From contig DASXNO010000249.1 in NCBI GenBank assembly GCA_036495025.1, positions 1 to 24,474 on the forward strand: 24,474 nt of DNA, given 5' to 3'. The DNA comes from JAOPZY01 sp036495025. GTDB lineage: Bacteria; Actinomycetota; CADDZG01; JAHWKV01; JAOPZY01. Under the pieces are notes generated by a model that worked only from the letters and a program-made list of their open reading frames with translations, searched no databases and was not told the origin of the DNA. Made by a program: the position numbers and the translations under genes. Positions 10,611 to 17,133 of this stretch are shown here, piece by piece; positions within the stretch are counted from its first letter, which is position 1, and every line of letters starts with the position of its first letter.

Positions 10611-11147
10611 TCAGGATATGCCACCGTCCCCGGGCGTCAGCGCCGGCGCCATGTGGAAGGTGAACATCTTGCCCGCCTCGATCCGCAGATAGCTGGGGCC
10701 GGAGTCCAGGAACTGCTCCCATTCCGCACCGTAGCGCGGCCCGTAGACGTCGAGGACCGTCTGGCGGAAGCCGGCATTGCTCGGGTCGGTGACGTCGACG
10801 GGGACGGCGGTGCCGTGGACGGTGACGGACAGCTCCTCGCCCGGCAGGTGGGTTGCGCTCACCTGGGGACGTGCCCGGAGGTGGCGCAAGCGGACGGATT
10901 CCGGGCTCGAGCCGAAATGGAAGGCCCCCCGGTAGAAGATGCCGTCGACCGGACCGGTGAGGGGCCGCCCGTCGGCCGTGACGGTGGCGAGCACCAGCAA
11001 GCACATGCCCTGAAGCCGCTCGACAAGCTCGGCGGCGTTCAGCCGCCGCTCGGGCGTGATGATGCTGCGCAGGTGGGAGCCACCGGCGGCGTGGCTGCGG
11101 TCGAGCAGCTCCTGGAGCCGGGCGAGGTCCTCCTCGGTCTCGTGCAC
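10611..11147 (-). CDS. Pyridoxamine-5'-phosphate-oxidase-like split-barrel flavin/F420-binding protein
   Basis: The product is 178 aa. The segment LVLATVTADGRPLTGPVDGIFYRGAFHFGSS (about 47-80) followed by VRLRHLRARPQVSATHLPGEELSVTVHGTAVPV is characteristic of the FMN-binding split barrel (PPOX, including F420-dependent reductases), where the first strands form the flavin or deazaflavin pocket. No specific substrate can be read from the sequence. An N-terminal helix of about 40 residues precedes the barrel. GTG 11147 is chosen because it lies 17 nt after the manB stop with GGCGAGG just upstream; the longer frame would overlap manB. It is co-directional and tightly spaced within the manB directon. 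Confidence 0.8.
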   Translation of the reverse strand: MHETEEDLARLQELLDRSHAAGGSHLRSIITPERRLNAAELVERLQGMCLLVLATVTADGRPLTGPVDGIFYRGAFHFGSSPESVRLRHLRARPQVSATHLPGEELSVTVHGTAVPVDVTDPSNAGFRQTVLDVYGPRYGAEWEQFLDSGPSYLRIEAGKMFTFHMAPALTPGDGGIS

Positions 11148-11164
11148 GCTGGCCTCGCCGCTGC

Positions 11165-12508
11165 TCAGCGAGCAGCGATCCGGGCGAGCAGCTCGGCCGT
11201 CCTGGCCTCCCCGAGCTCGGCCGTCGTCGCCTCGACGTTGAGGCGGAGCAGGGGCTCGGTGTTCGAAGGCCGGGCGTTGAACCACCAGTCCGGATAGTCG
11301 ACGGTCAGGCCGTCAAGCCAGTCGATCTTGCCGTCGGCGTAGGCCTCGGCCAGCTCTTTCAACTTTGCCGTGGGATCCGCGACCTCGGTGTTGCGCTCGC
11401 CGGAGTTCCAGTACTTGCGGTAGGGCGCCAGCGCCTCGGAGAGCGACGTGCCCTCGCTGGCGAGGGCCTCGAGGACGAACATGCTGGCGATCATCCCGGA
11501 ATCGGCCCGGAAGTTGTCCCGGAAGTAGTAGTGACCGGAGTGCTCCCCGCCGAAGGCGGCACCGGTCTCGGCCATGACCTGCTTGATGAACGAGTGGCCG
11601 ACCCGGGAACGGATCGGCGTGCCGCCGTGGGCGATGATCGTCTCCGGCACGATCCGGGAGCAGATCAGGTTGTGGACGATGGGGGCGCCGGGGTACCTGG
11701 CAAGGATGCGGACCGCCACCAGTGCGGTGGTGAGGCTGCCGGACACCGGCTCGGCCTTCTCGTCGACGAGGAACACCCGGTCGGCGTCGCCGTCGAAGGC
11801 GAGACCGAGGTCGGCCTTCTCGTCGAGCACGGTCTTCCTGAGGTCCTTGAGGTTCTCGATCTGGATGGGGTCGGCGGGATGGTTGGGGAAGCTGCCGTCG
11901 AGCTCGAAGTAGAGCGGTATCAGCCGGACCGGCAGGCGGGCGAACAGCGGCGGCACCATCTTGCCGGCCATCCCGTTGGCGGCGTCGACGGCGATGGTCA
12001 ACGGCGGGATGTCCTCCGTCTTCACAAACGAGAGCACATGGCTGGCGAAGTCCTCGACCACATCGAGCGTCTCGACGGTGCCCCGCGTCGGGGCGGGTGC
12101 CAGCTCGCTCTCTGCGAGCCGCCGGATATCGGCGAGGCCCGTGTCCTGCCCGATGGGGCCCGCGCCGGCCTGGCACATCTTGACGCCGTTGTAGCGGGGG
12201 GGATTATGGGAGGCGGTGAACATGGCCCCGGGGGCGTCCAGCTTGCCCGAGGCGAAGTAGAGCGCATCGCTCGAGACCTCGCCGACGTCGATCACGCCGG
12301 TGCCCTGCCGGGTGACCCCCTTCGTGAAGGCGGCCGCCAGCGGAGGGGAGGAGAGCCGCATGTCGCGGCCCACGATGACCTTTGGGGCCTTCACGAAGGC
12401 GGCGAACGCGGCCCCGACTCGCTCGGCGACCGTTTCGTTGATATCGTCCGGATAGACACCCCGAACGTCGTAGGCCTTGAAGATGCGGGAGAGATCCAAC
12501 GGACTCAT
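11165..12508 (-). CDS. manB: Phosphomannomutase/phosphoglucomutase
   Basis: The product is a 447-aa alpha-D-phosphohexomutase that converts mannose-6-P to mannose-1-P (and often glucose-6-P to glucose-1-P). All four domain signatures are present: RIFKAYDVRG (8-17), the catalytic TASHNP with phosphoserine Ser100 (98-103), the Mg2+ loop DGDADR (239-244), the sugar-binding GEHSGH (321-326) and the phosphate-binding RPSNTEP (413-419). Mannose-1-P feeds GDP-mannose and then polyprenol-P-mannose, the donor used by GT87 enzymes such as the one at the right end of this window. It is the first gene of the six-gene directon. The ATG lacks a Shine-Dalgarno, and TAAAGT lies 6 nt upstream, consistent with a leaderless start. 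Confidence 0.96.
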   Translation of the reverse strand: MSPLDLSRIFKAYDVRGVYPDDINETVAERVGAAFAAFVKAPKVIVGRDMRLSSPPLAAAFTKGVTRQGTGVIDVGEVSSDALYFASGKLDAPGAMFTASHNPPRYNGVKMCQAGAGPIGQDTGLADIRRLAESELAPAPTRGTVETLDVVEDFASHVLSFVKTEDIPPLTIAVDAANGMAGKMVPPLFARLPVRLIPLYFELDGSFPNHPADPIQIENLKDLRKTVLDEKADLGLAFDGDADRVFLVDEKAEPVSGSLTTALVAVRILARYPGAPIVHNLICSRIVPETIIAHGGTPIRSRVGHSFIKQVMAETGAAFGGEHSGHYYFRDNFRADSGMIASMFVLEALASEGTSLSEALAPYRKYWNSGERNTEVADPTAKLKELAEAYADGKIDWLDGLTVDYPDWWFNARPSNTEPLLRLNVEATTAELGEARTAELLARIAAR

Positions 12509-12855
12509 GTGCGCACTTTACCCGGCCAGGAGGTTCGGGGAGCTGCCGCGAGAATGATGGACCCCTCGCCAACTCGGAGCCAGAGAATTTGAGCAAGTGT
12601 TGACATGGCCTGGATAATGGGTACCAAGAAACAGGGACGTCACAATCCGATTGTCGCAACAACCTTACTTCACTCGCTGTTCGTAATCGGGCTGCGATGG
12701 CGCGGTTTTTGACTGTCGAAGTGATTTTCAGCAGTATCTGTCGGGCGCCTGGCAGGTGGAACCATGCAAGCGGGTCCAGCGTCGAATGAGAACCGTCCGA
12801 ACCAAAGCGTCGAATGAAGCGCCGATGAACAGCAGAGCCTTAAGCGAGGGACGAC
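12509..12855. promoter_or_regulatory. 347-bp divergent regulatory region between manB and whiB
   Basis: No gene is visible. Toward manB, TAAAGT (12515-12520) is 6 nt from the ATG. Toward whiB there is a consensus -35 TTGACA (12600-12605) with a poor -10 candidate TACCAA 16 nt later, and a second TTGACT (12709-12714). A 13-nt palindrome ACAATCCGATTGT lies at 12642-12654. The 12-mer AGCGTCGAATGA is repeated directly at 12778-12789 and 12806-12817 (28-nt period), and a degenerate relative GTCGAAGTGA occurs at 12715. The region is more AT-rich than its surroundings, as expected for a regulated promoter. Confidence 0.5.
12778..12817 (+). repeat. 12-bp direct repeat AGCGTCGAATGA upstream of whiB
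   Basis: Two exact copies (12778-12789 and 12806-12817) start 28 nt apart, ending 39 nt before the whiB start. Direct repeats near a start can be operator half-sites. The binding factor is unknown. Confidence 0.6.
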
Positions 12856-13182
12856 GTGACCAACGAAGAGCACCCATCCAGGAAGACGACGAAGACGACC
12901 AAGGCGCTCGCCTCCAAGCTGGCGTCCCTCGAGCTCGAGGCCCGCTGGCAGGACCTCGCCGAATGCAAAGGCATGGACCCCACCCTGTTCTTCGGCCCCG
13001 AGCACGCCGAGACCGTCAAGGAGAAGCGTGACCGGGAGGACGCGGCCAAGGCGGTGTGCAACCGGTGCCCGGTGCGGGCCGAGTGCCTGGAATATGCGCT
13101 CGACGCCCGGGAGGCGTACGGCATCTGGGGCGGCATGACCGAACTCGAGCGCCGGGCGCTGCTGCGCCGGCGTGCCAGCTGA
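12856..13182 (+). CDS. whiB: WhiB-family iron-sulfur transcriptional regulator (WhiB2/WhmD-like by context)
   Basis: The product is 108 aa. Four cysteines that bind a [4Fe-4S] cluster are at 37, 68, 71 and 77 (C-X30-C-X2-C-X5-C), followed by the signature turn GIWGG (89-93) and a basic tail RRALLRRRAS that would contact DNA. The family is restricted to actinobacteria and their phages and usually acts with the primary sigma factor. The N-terminal 30 residues are Lys/Thr/Ser-rich and not part of the fold. The GTG at 12856 follows GAGGGA. In mycobacteria whiB2 lies near manB and the DUF3499 gene, as here, so a WhiB2/WhmD-like role in septation is a reasonable inference but not shown. Upstream repeats suggest tight regulation. 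Confidence 0.95.
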   Translation: MTNEEHPSRKTTKTTKALASKLASLELEARWQDLAECKGMDPTLFFGPEHAETVKEKRDREDAAKAVCNRCPVRAECLEYALDAREAYGIWGGMTELERRALLRRRAS

Positions 13183-13214
13183 GGGCGACGGATCCGCGGA
13201 ATCAGGGGGGCCTG

Positions 13215-13766
13215 GTGAGCGCGGGGGCGCACCGTACGGTCGTGGTGCTGGTCGGGGCCGCCTGTCTGGCCTGCCTCGCGGCGGCGTGCTCGAGCAGGAC
13301 GACGGCCGCGCAGGCCGACGTCGCCAAGTGGAAGAGCTACGACAAGCCAGGCTTCAGTGCCAAGTTCCCGAGCGCCCCGACGAGGGAGACGCAGCACATC
13401 TCCCAGTCCGGCCTCAACGTCGATCTCACCATCTTCAAGTCGGACCTGGGGACGAGTCACTACACCGTGAGCTACGTGACCTACCCGAGCAGCGTCGACG
13501 TCAGCAACCCACAGAACAACCTCAACGGCGCAGTCAACGGCGCCCTGCAGAACTCCGGCATCCAGAACCCCCACCTCGTGAAGCAGGTGCCGAACACCGT
13601 GAGCGGAAGCCCGGGCATGGAGGTAGAGGCGAGCGCCGACAACGGGTACCTGTTCCTCGAGGCCATCCTGAAGGACCACACCCTGTTCCAGGTCCTGACC
13701 GCGAACGACCGCAACGCTCCTCCCGCCTCGGCGCAGCCCTTCATCGACAGCGTGAGCCTCAAGTAA
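13215..13766 (+). CDS. Small predicted lipoprotein of unknown function
   Basis: The product is 183 aa. GTG 13215, preceded by a G-rich Shine-Dalgarno-like run, opens a signal peptide: His-Arg at 6-7, a hydrophobic core, then LAAAC with lipidated Cys25. The mature part begins with a short Ser/Thr/Ala linker, then KWKSYDKPGFSAKFPSAPTRETQ and alternating polar strands (VDLTIFKSDLGTSHYTVSYVTYP), ending NRNAPPASAQPFIDSVSLK in family style. It looks like a compact extracytoplasmic alpha/beta domain of about 150 residues. I do not recognise a named family with confidence. It lies 32 nt after whiB and may share its transcript. An 11-nt GC repeat and hairpin separate it from cysS. Confidence 0.75.
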   Translation: MSAGAHRTVVVLVGAACLACLAAACSSRTTAAQADVAKWKSYDKPGFSAKFPSAPTRETQHISQSGLNVDLTIFKSDLGTSHYTVSYVTYPSSVDVSNPQNNLNGAVNGALQNSGIQNPHLVKQVPNTVSGSPGMEVEASADNGYLFLEAILKDHTLFQVLTANDRNAPPASAQPFIDSVSLK

Positions 13767-13768
13767 GT

Positions 13769-13804
13769 CCCGGGCGGGCTGCCCGGCGGGCGGCCCGGGC
13801 GGGC
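13769..13804 (+). terminator. GC-rich hairpin and 11-bp direct repeat between the lipoprotein gene and cysS
   Basis: CCCGGGCGGGC occurs twice (13769-13779 and 13794-13804). CCCGGGC (13769-13775) can also pair with GCCCGGG (13793-13799), and CGGGC-t-GCCCG forms a small stem inside. There is no T-tract, so this may be a weak terminator or an mRNA-stabilising structure. Confidence 0.35.
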
Positions 13805-13829
13805 GGAAGGGGCGGACCGCGGCGCTACG

Positions 13830-15275
13830 ATGGCCAGCGTGCGCTTCTACGACACGCTGACCCGGTCCGTCAGGGACTTCACGCCGCACGAGCCCGGCCG
13901 CGTGACCATGTACACGTGCGGGCCCACCGTCTACCGGCCCGTCCACATCGGCAACCTGCGCACCTTCATCGCCGCCGATCTGCTCCGCCGCGCCCTCGAG
14001 CTGGAGGGCCTCGCCGTCCGCAAGGTGATGAACGTCACCGACGTGGGCCACATGACCGACGACTCCCAGGAGGAGGGCGGCGAGGACAAGATGCAGCTCG
14101 CCTCGGAGGACGAGGGACTCTCCCCGGCGGAGATCGCCGAGAAGTACACGGCGGCGTTTCACCGGGATGCCGGCTCCGTCAACATCCTCCCCGCGGCGGC
14201 CTACCCGAAGGCCACGGATCACATCGCCGAGATGGTCGAGCTGACCGCCACGCTCATGCGGCGCGGCCATGCCTACGAGGTGGACGGCATGGTCTACTTC
14301 GACGTCGACTCCTTCCCGACCTATGGGGCACTGTCGAACAACACCGTCGACCAGCTCGCCGCCGGGCACCGGGCCTTGACGCCGGGAGGCGGGGTCGACC
14401 CGAAGAAGCGGCGCCACTACGACTTCACCCTCTGGCGGGCTGCTGGCCCCCGCCGCCTCATGAAGTGGGCGAGCCCCTGGGGGGAGGGCTATCCCGGCTG
14501 GCACATCGAGTGCTCCGCCATGAGCCTGAAGCACCTCGGCGACCACGTCGACGTCCACACGGGCGGCGCCGACCTCGTCTTCCCCCACCACGAGGACGAG
14601 ATCGCCCAATCGGAGGGTGCCACCGGCCACCAGGTCGTGGGGGCCTGGTCGCATGCCTACCACCTGCTGTCGGAGGGCCGCAAGATGGCCAAGTCGGCGG
14701 GCAACTTCTACGTGCTCGGCGACCTCGTGCAGCGGGGTGCCGACCCCCTGGCCTTCCGCTACCTGGCCCTGCAGACCCGCTACCGGGAGCCGACCAACTT
14801 CACCTGGGAGGCGCTGGCGGCGGCCGACCGCGGCCTCGAGCGGTACCGCAAGCAGATGGTCGAGTGGTTCGCCGGCCCGGTGGCGACCTCACCGGCCGGC
14901 TCGCCGGATGGTTGGTCTGCTCGGGGGGCGGAGCTCGACCGGCGGTTCCGGGGGGCGGTCGCCGACGACCTCAACACGCCCCGGGCGCTGGCCGTCGTGG
15001 CGGAGCTGGGGCCCGCCGCGATCGAGCCAGCCGAGAAGTACCGGCTGCTCACGTCCTGGGACCGCTTCCTCGGCCTCGACCTCGGCCGGGACGTCACCAC
15101 CCGCGACCAGCTTCCGCCCGGGGCGTCCGAGAAGATCGAGGCGCGGGAGCGGGCCAGGGGGGACCGGGACTGGGCGAGCGCCGACCGGATCCGGGCAGAG
15201 CTCGCGGAGCTCGGCATCGAGGTCATCGACACTCCCCAGGGCACCCGCTGGCTGGTCGCGCAGCGACGAGGATAG
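13830..15275 (+). CDS. cysS: Cysteinyl-tRNA synthetase
   Basis: The product is a 481-aa class I aminoacyl-tRNA synthetase that charges tRNA-Cys. Visible are the zinc and cysteine site residues Cys30 (TCGPTVY), Cys228 (GWHIECSAM), His253 and Glu257 (FPHHEDE), the HIGH-type motif HIGN (39-42) and the KMSKS-type KMAKS (285-289). The C-terminal DALR/anticodon part ends with the usual DWASADRIRAELAELGIEVIDTP pattern. Length and the CGPTVY opening fit CysS and not the mycothiol ligase MshC. An insertion of about 20 residues (RALTPGGGVDPKKRR) lies before the DFTLW segment. The ATG at 13830 has no strong Shine-Dalgarno. It converges on the DUF6788 gene. Confidence 0.96.
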   Translation: MASVRFYDTLTRSVRDFTPHEPGRVTMYTCGPTVYRPVHIGNLRTFIAADLLRRALELEGLAVRKVMNVTDVGHMTDDSQEEGGEDKMQLASEDEGLSPAEIAEKYTAAFHRDAGSVNILPAAAYPKATDHIAEMVELTATLMRRGHAYEVDGMVYFDVDSFPTYGALSNNTVDQLAAGHRALTPGGGVDPKKRRHYDFTLWRAAGPRRLMKWASPWGEGYPGWHIECSAMSLKHLGDHVDVHTGGADLVFPHHEDEIAQSEGATGHQVVGAWSHAYHLLSEGRKMAKSAGNFYVLGDLVQRGADPLAFRYLALQTRYREPTNFTWEALAAADRGLERYRKQMVEWFAGPVATSPAGSPDGWSARGAELDRRFRGAVADDLNTPRALAVVAELGPAAIEPAEKYRLLTSWDRFLGLDLGRDVTTRDQLPPGASEKIEARERARGDRDWASADRIRAELAELGIEVIDTPQGTRWLVAQRRG

Positions 15276-15279
15276 TCCG

Positions 15280-15303
15280 CGATCGCGCAGATACGCGCGA
15301 TCG
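15280..15303. terminator. 9-bp hairpin after cysS, between convergent genes
   Basis: CGATCGCGC (15280-15288), loop AGATAC, GCGCGATCG (15295-15303): a perfect GC-rich stem starting 4 nt after the cysS stop. There is no T-tract on either side. By position it is a likely end-of-transcript structure for cysS and possibly for the opposing DUF6788 gene. Confidence 0.5.
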
Positions 15304-15349
15304 GCGACCAACCTTCACGTCGTTGGTGGCCCGCAGGCAGGTGAACGTG

Positions 15350-15646
15350 TCAGGGCGCTTCCTCGGGCAGGTCCTTGCCGATGTAGCGGGTCCGGACCCG
15401 TCCTCCCTCCCGCCAGTAGGCGTACCAGTAGGGGCCGTGCGGGCAGCGGGTGCAGCCAGGCTTGCCACAGCGAACGGACTGCCGGCGATAGCCGACCTTG
15501 CCGGGGCCGGTGCCGATCACCTCATCGGGGCCGAGCGGGAGGTCCCCGCGCTGAACGAGAAGGCCCCGGACGAAGATCAGCAGCCGCCGGAGGTCGTACT
15601 CGTCGAGCGTGCGGACCTCCCGGATGAGGCGTCGGTCGAGCGTCAC
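15350..15646 (-). CDS. DUF6788-type small protein with a Cys-rich HGPYWYAYWREGGR motif
   Basis: The product is 98 aa. The C-terminal half is distinctive: GYRRQSVRCGKPGCTRCPHGPYWYAYWREGG, then RVRTRYIGK. Cysteines in CGKPGCTRC suggest a small metal knuckle, and the YAYWREGG..RYIG pattern is a known conserved domain of unknown function often found in mobile or defence-related contexts. The N-terminal half is helical and basic (LIREVRTLDEYDLRRLLIFVRGLL). GTG 15646 is the start, with only a weak GGGG upstream, 28 nt after the DUF3499 stop. It is likely co-transcribed with that gene. I cannot assign a function. Confidence 0.7.
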   Translation of the reverse strand: MTLDRRLIREVRTLDEYDLRRLLIFVRGLLVQRGDLPLGPDEVIGTGPGKVGYRRQSVRCGKPGCTRCPHGPYWYAYWREGGRVRTRYIGKDLPEEAP

Positions 15647-15674
15647 AAGCCGGCCCCGAACGAGGCCAACTGGC

Positions 15675-15944
15675 CTAGATGGCGTCGGCCTGGAAGATCT
15701 GCTCCTCGATAATGCTGCGAGCCAGCGTCATCCGATGGTCCTCGACCTCCCAACCCCGGGGAGGCCGGAAGCGGTCGGCGTGGTTCGAGCAGAGGTCGTA
15801 GCTCGCGGGGTCCGGCGGATCCGGAAGGTCGTGGAGCCACACCCGCCTCGTGGCGTAGTCGAACGCCAGGGTGGCAGCAGCCGCACTGGGGCACCCGGAA
15901 TGCGAGCAGGGACGGGGCGGGTTCCCGACCTCGTAAATCGCCAT
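15675..15944 (-). CDS. DUF3499 family protein
   Basis: The product is an 89-aa actinobacterial conserved protein, by pattern homologous to mycobacterial Rv3258c. Visible motifs are PCSHSGCPSAAAATLAFDYATRRVWL (a Cys pair followed by two strands) and SYDLCSNHADRFRPPRGWEVEDHR. The Cys, Cys, Cys, His arrangement suggests a small zinc-binding fold, though no biochemical role is known. In mycobacteria it sits between manB and whiB2. Here it is separated from whiB by the lipoprotein and cysS. The ATG has no Shine-Dalgarno and lies directly behind a near-consensus promoter (15953-15981), so the mRNA is probably leaderless. Confidence 0.85.
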   Translation of the reverse strand: MAIYEVGNPPRPCSHSGCPSAAAATLAFDYATRRVWLHDLPDPPDPASYDLCSNHADRFRPPRGWEVEDHRMTLARSIIEEQIFQADAI

Positions 15945-15952
15945 TGTCCACG

Positions 15953-15981
15953 ACTGTAAGTTACCGGACTGTTGTTTTCAA
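15953..15981 (-). promoter_or_regulatory. Strong sigma-70-type promoter giving a leaderless DUF3499 transcript
   Basis: On the - strand, -35 TTGAAA (15981-15976), 17-nt spacer, -10 TACAGT (15958-15953). The expected start, 7-8 nt further on, falls at the ATG (15944). The sequence TACAGTCGTG is shared with the DUF3048 promoter. This is the best-matched promoter in the window. Confidence 0.6.
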
Positions 15982-16038
15982 CCCGGACCGCGGGGGCCGG
16001 CGGCTCCGTGCAGGTATCTTACCCACCAGGCGCGTTGC

Positions 16039-16200
16039 CTAAGAAGCTTTTGTGATTCTTCCCGGCTCGTTCCATCTGGGTCCCGTCGGGGTCCCATCGG
16101 GCCCGCCGGAGGGCTGCACCCGGCCGGCAGACACGCAAAGGACGATCAGGAGCACAACAAGAAGGAACGCCCACGTGGGCGCCCCTCCGATGGTCTGCAT
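16039..16200 (-). CDS. Possible small single-pass membrane protein
   Basis: A 53-aa frame begins MQTIGGAPTW and has one hydrophobic segment (AFLLVVLLIVLCVSAG, about residues 11-26) followed by a polar Gly/Pro/Arg-rich tail. The ATG at 16200 lies just beyond the terminator T-tract and has no convincing Shine-Dalgarno. An upstream in-frame extension to 16275 would run through the terminator hairpin and is rejected. The hydrophobic run supports a real micro-protein. The lack of an initiation signal and of a recognised family argues against it. Confidence 0.3.
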   Translation of the reverse strand: MQTIGGAPTWAFLLVVLLIVLCVSAGRVQPSGGPDGTPTGPRWNEPGRITKAS

Positions 16201-16210
16201 GACGCTCGTT

Positions 16211-16267
16211 GAAAAAAAGAAGTGTTCCGCAGTAACCCTTGGGTCGCCCCTCCGGTTTCTGCGGAAC
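16211..16267 (-). terminator. Intrinsic terminator of the aceE-YbjQ operon
   Basis: On the - strand GTTCCGCAG (16267-16259) pairs with CTGCGGAAC (16232-16224). Inside the loop an AACC/GGTT pair extends the stem after a single mismatch. A run of seven T residues (16218-16212) follows closely. It begins 54 nt beyond the stop codon at 16321. It is unusual in this window for having a clear U-tract. Confidence 0.7.
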
Positions 16268-16320
16268 TCGACCATCTTAGCACGGAGTCGCCGGACAACG
16301 CAAGGGGCAATTTCTTGGGA

Positions 16321-17133
16321 TCACCGGTCGTTGAGGCTCAGCACCGGCGACGGTGGCGGTATCGCGTGGCCTCCCTCGGACGGGATCACGGCAGTGCCAA
16401 CCGCGAAGAACTCGATGATGTGCGATCCCCAGCCGTGGCTGCGCTCCTGGAGCTGCACGCCGACGATGCCCTGGGCCTGGAGCTCCTCGGCCTCCTTCTG
16501 CATCCGCTCCATCGCGAGCTCCCTGGCCTCGTAGAGGGCCTGGGTGAAGTTCGGCATCTCGACGTTGCGGCCCGCCTGCTTCATCGCCTGGAGCATCCCC
16601 TGATGGGCGACGTGGTAGACGCAGCTCCCCATCACCATGCCCACCGGGCGGTACCCCGTGTTGAGCAGGGTCCAGAAATCCTGGCCAGAGAGGTCGCTCG
16701 TGAACGGCCTGCCGTTCGGCGCCCGGTGCAGGACTCCCTCCCGGTGGCGGACCGCGGTGCCGATGGCGATGAACTCGGCGAGGTTCTCACCCCACTCGTA
16801 CCGGCCGATGTCGAGGCGCACCCCGACGATGCCGTCGGCGCCGAGCTGGTCGGCCTCCTCCTCCATCCGGGTCATCGCGAGCTCCCGGGCGCCGTACATC
16901 GCCTGGGACAGGACGCCCATCTCCTGGCTCTGCTTCCAGCCGGCGACCTGGATGCCGATGTGGTAGATCGAACTGCCGACGACCAGGCCGAGCGGGTCGA
17001 AGCCCGCCTGGCGGACGAGCAGGAACTCGTTGACCGACAGGTCGCTCGTGAACAGGCCCCGGCGGATCTGTTCGATCCGTTCCCTCGCCTGGACGGGGAC
17101 GCCTTCCATCGATGTGGGGTCGTACGTGCTCAT
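16321..17133 (-). CDS. Tandem YbjQ-like (UPF0145, heavy-metal-binding-domain) protein, copy 1
   Basis: The product is 270 aa with two related domains. Domain A (about 27-130) starts FTSDLSVNEF, continues VVGSSIYHIG, then AMYGARELAMTRMEEEADQLGADGIVGVRLDIG, and ends FIAIGTAV. Domain B (about 145-250) starts FTSDLSGQDFW, continues VMGSCVYHV, then ALYEARELAMERMQKEAEELQAQGIVGVQL, and ends FFAVGTAV. The AR-(E/R)-A helix followed by ADGIVGV and a closing GTAV strand is the YbjQ/UPF0145 pattern. Known single-domain members form ring-like pentamers, and biochemical function is not established. The ATG overlaps the upstream paralogue's TGA (ATGA), so the pair is coupled. A terminator follows. No signal peptide or membrane segment is seen. 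Confidence 0.75.
   Translation of the reverse strand: MSTYDPTSMEGVPVQARERIEQIRRGLFTSDLSVNEFLLVRQAGFDPLGLVVGSSIYHIGIQVAGWKQSQEMGVLSQAMYGARELAMTRMEEEADQLGADGIVGVRLDIGRYEWGENLAEFIAIGTAVRHREGVLHRAPNGRPFTSDLSGQDFWTLLNTGYRPVGMVMGSCVYHVAHQGMLQAMKQAGRNVEMPNFTQALYEARELAMERMQKEAEELQAQGIVGVQLQERSHGWGSHIIEFFAVGTAVIPSEGGHAIPPPSPVLSLNDR

Larger units (their letters stand above)
15945..16320. other. 376-bp region between DUF3499 and the YbjQ operon end
   Basis: From right to left on the - strand it holds a terminator for the YbjQ genes (16211-16267), a possible 53-aa membrane-peptide ORF (16200-16039) and the DUF3499 promoter (15981-15953). Nothing else is recognised. Confidence 0.5.

Noticed and set aside
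13830..15275. Mycothiol ligase MshC instead of CysS
   Set aside because: The CGPTVY and HIGN opening, full 481-aa length and C-terminal anticodon-side region match cysteinyl-tRNA synthetase. MshC is shorter and starts differently.
13172..15712. Long + strand open frame in another register across the lipoprotein and cysS genes (846 codons)
   Set aside because: Arg/Pro/Gly-rich translation with no motif. The CysS frame is certain from its catalytic motifs.
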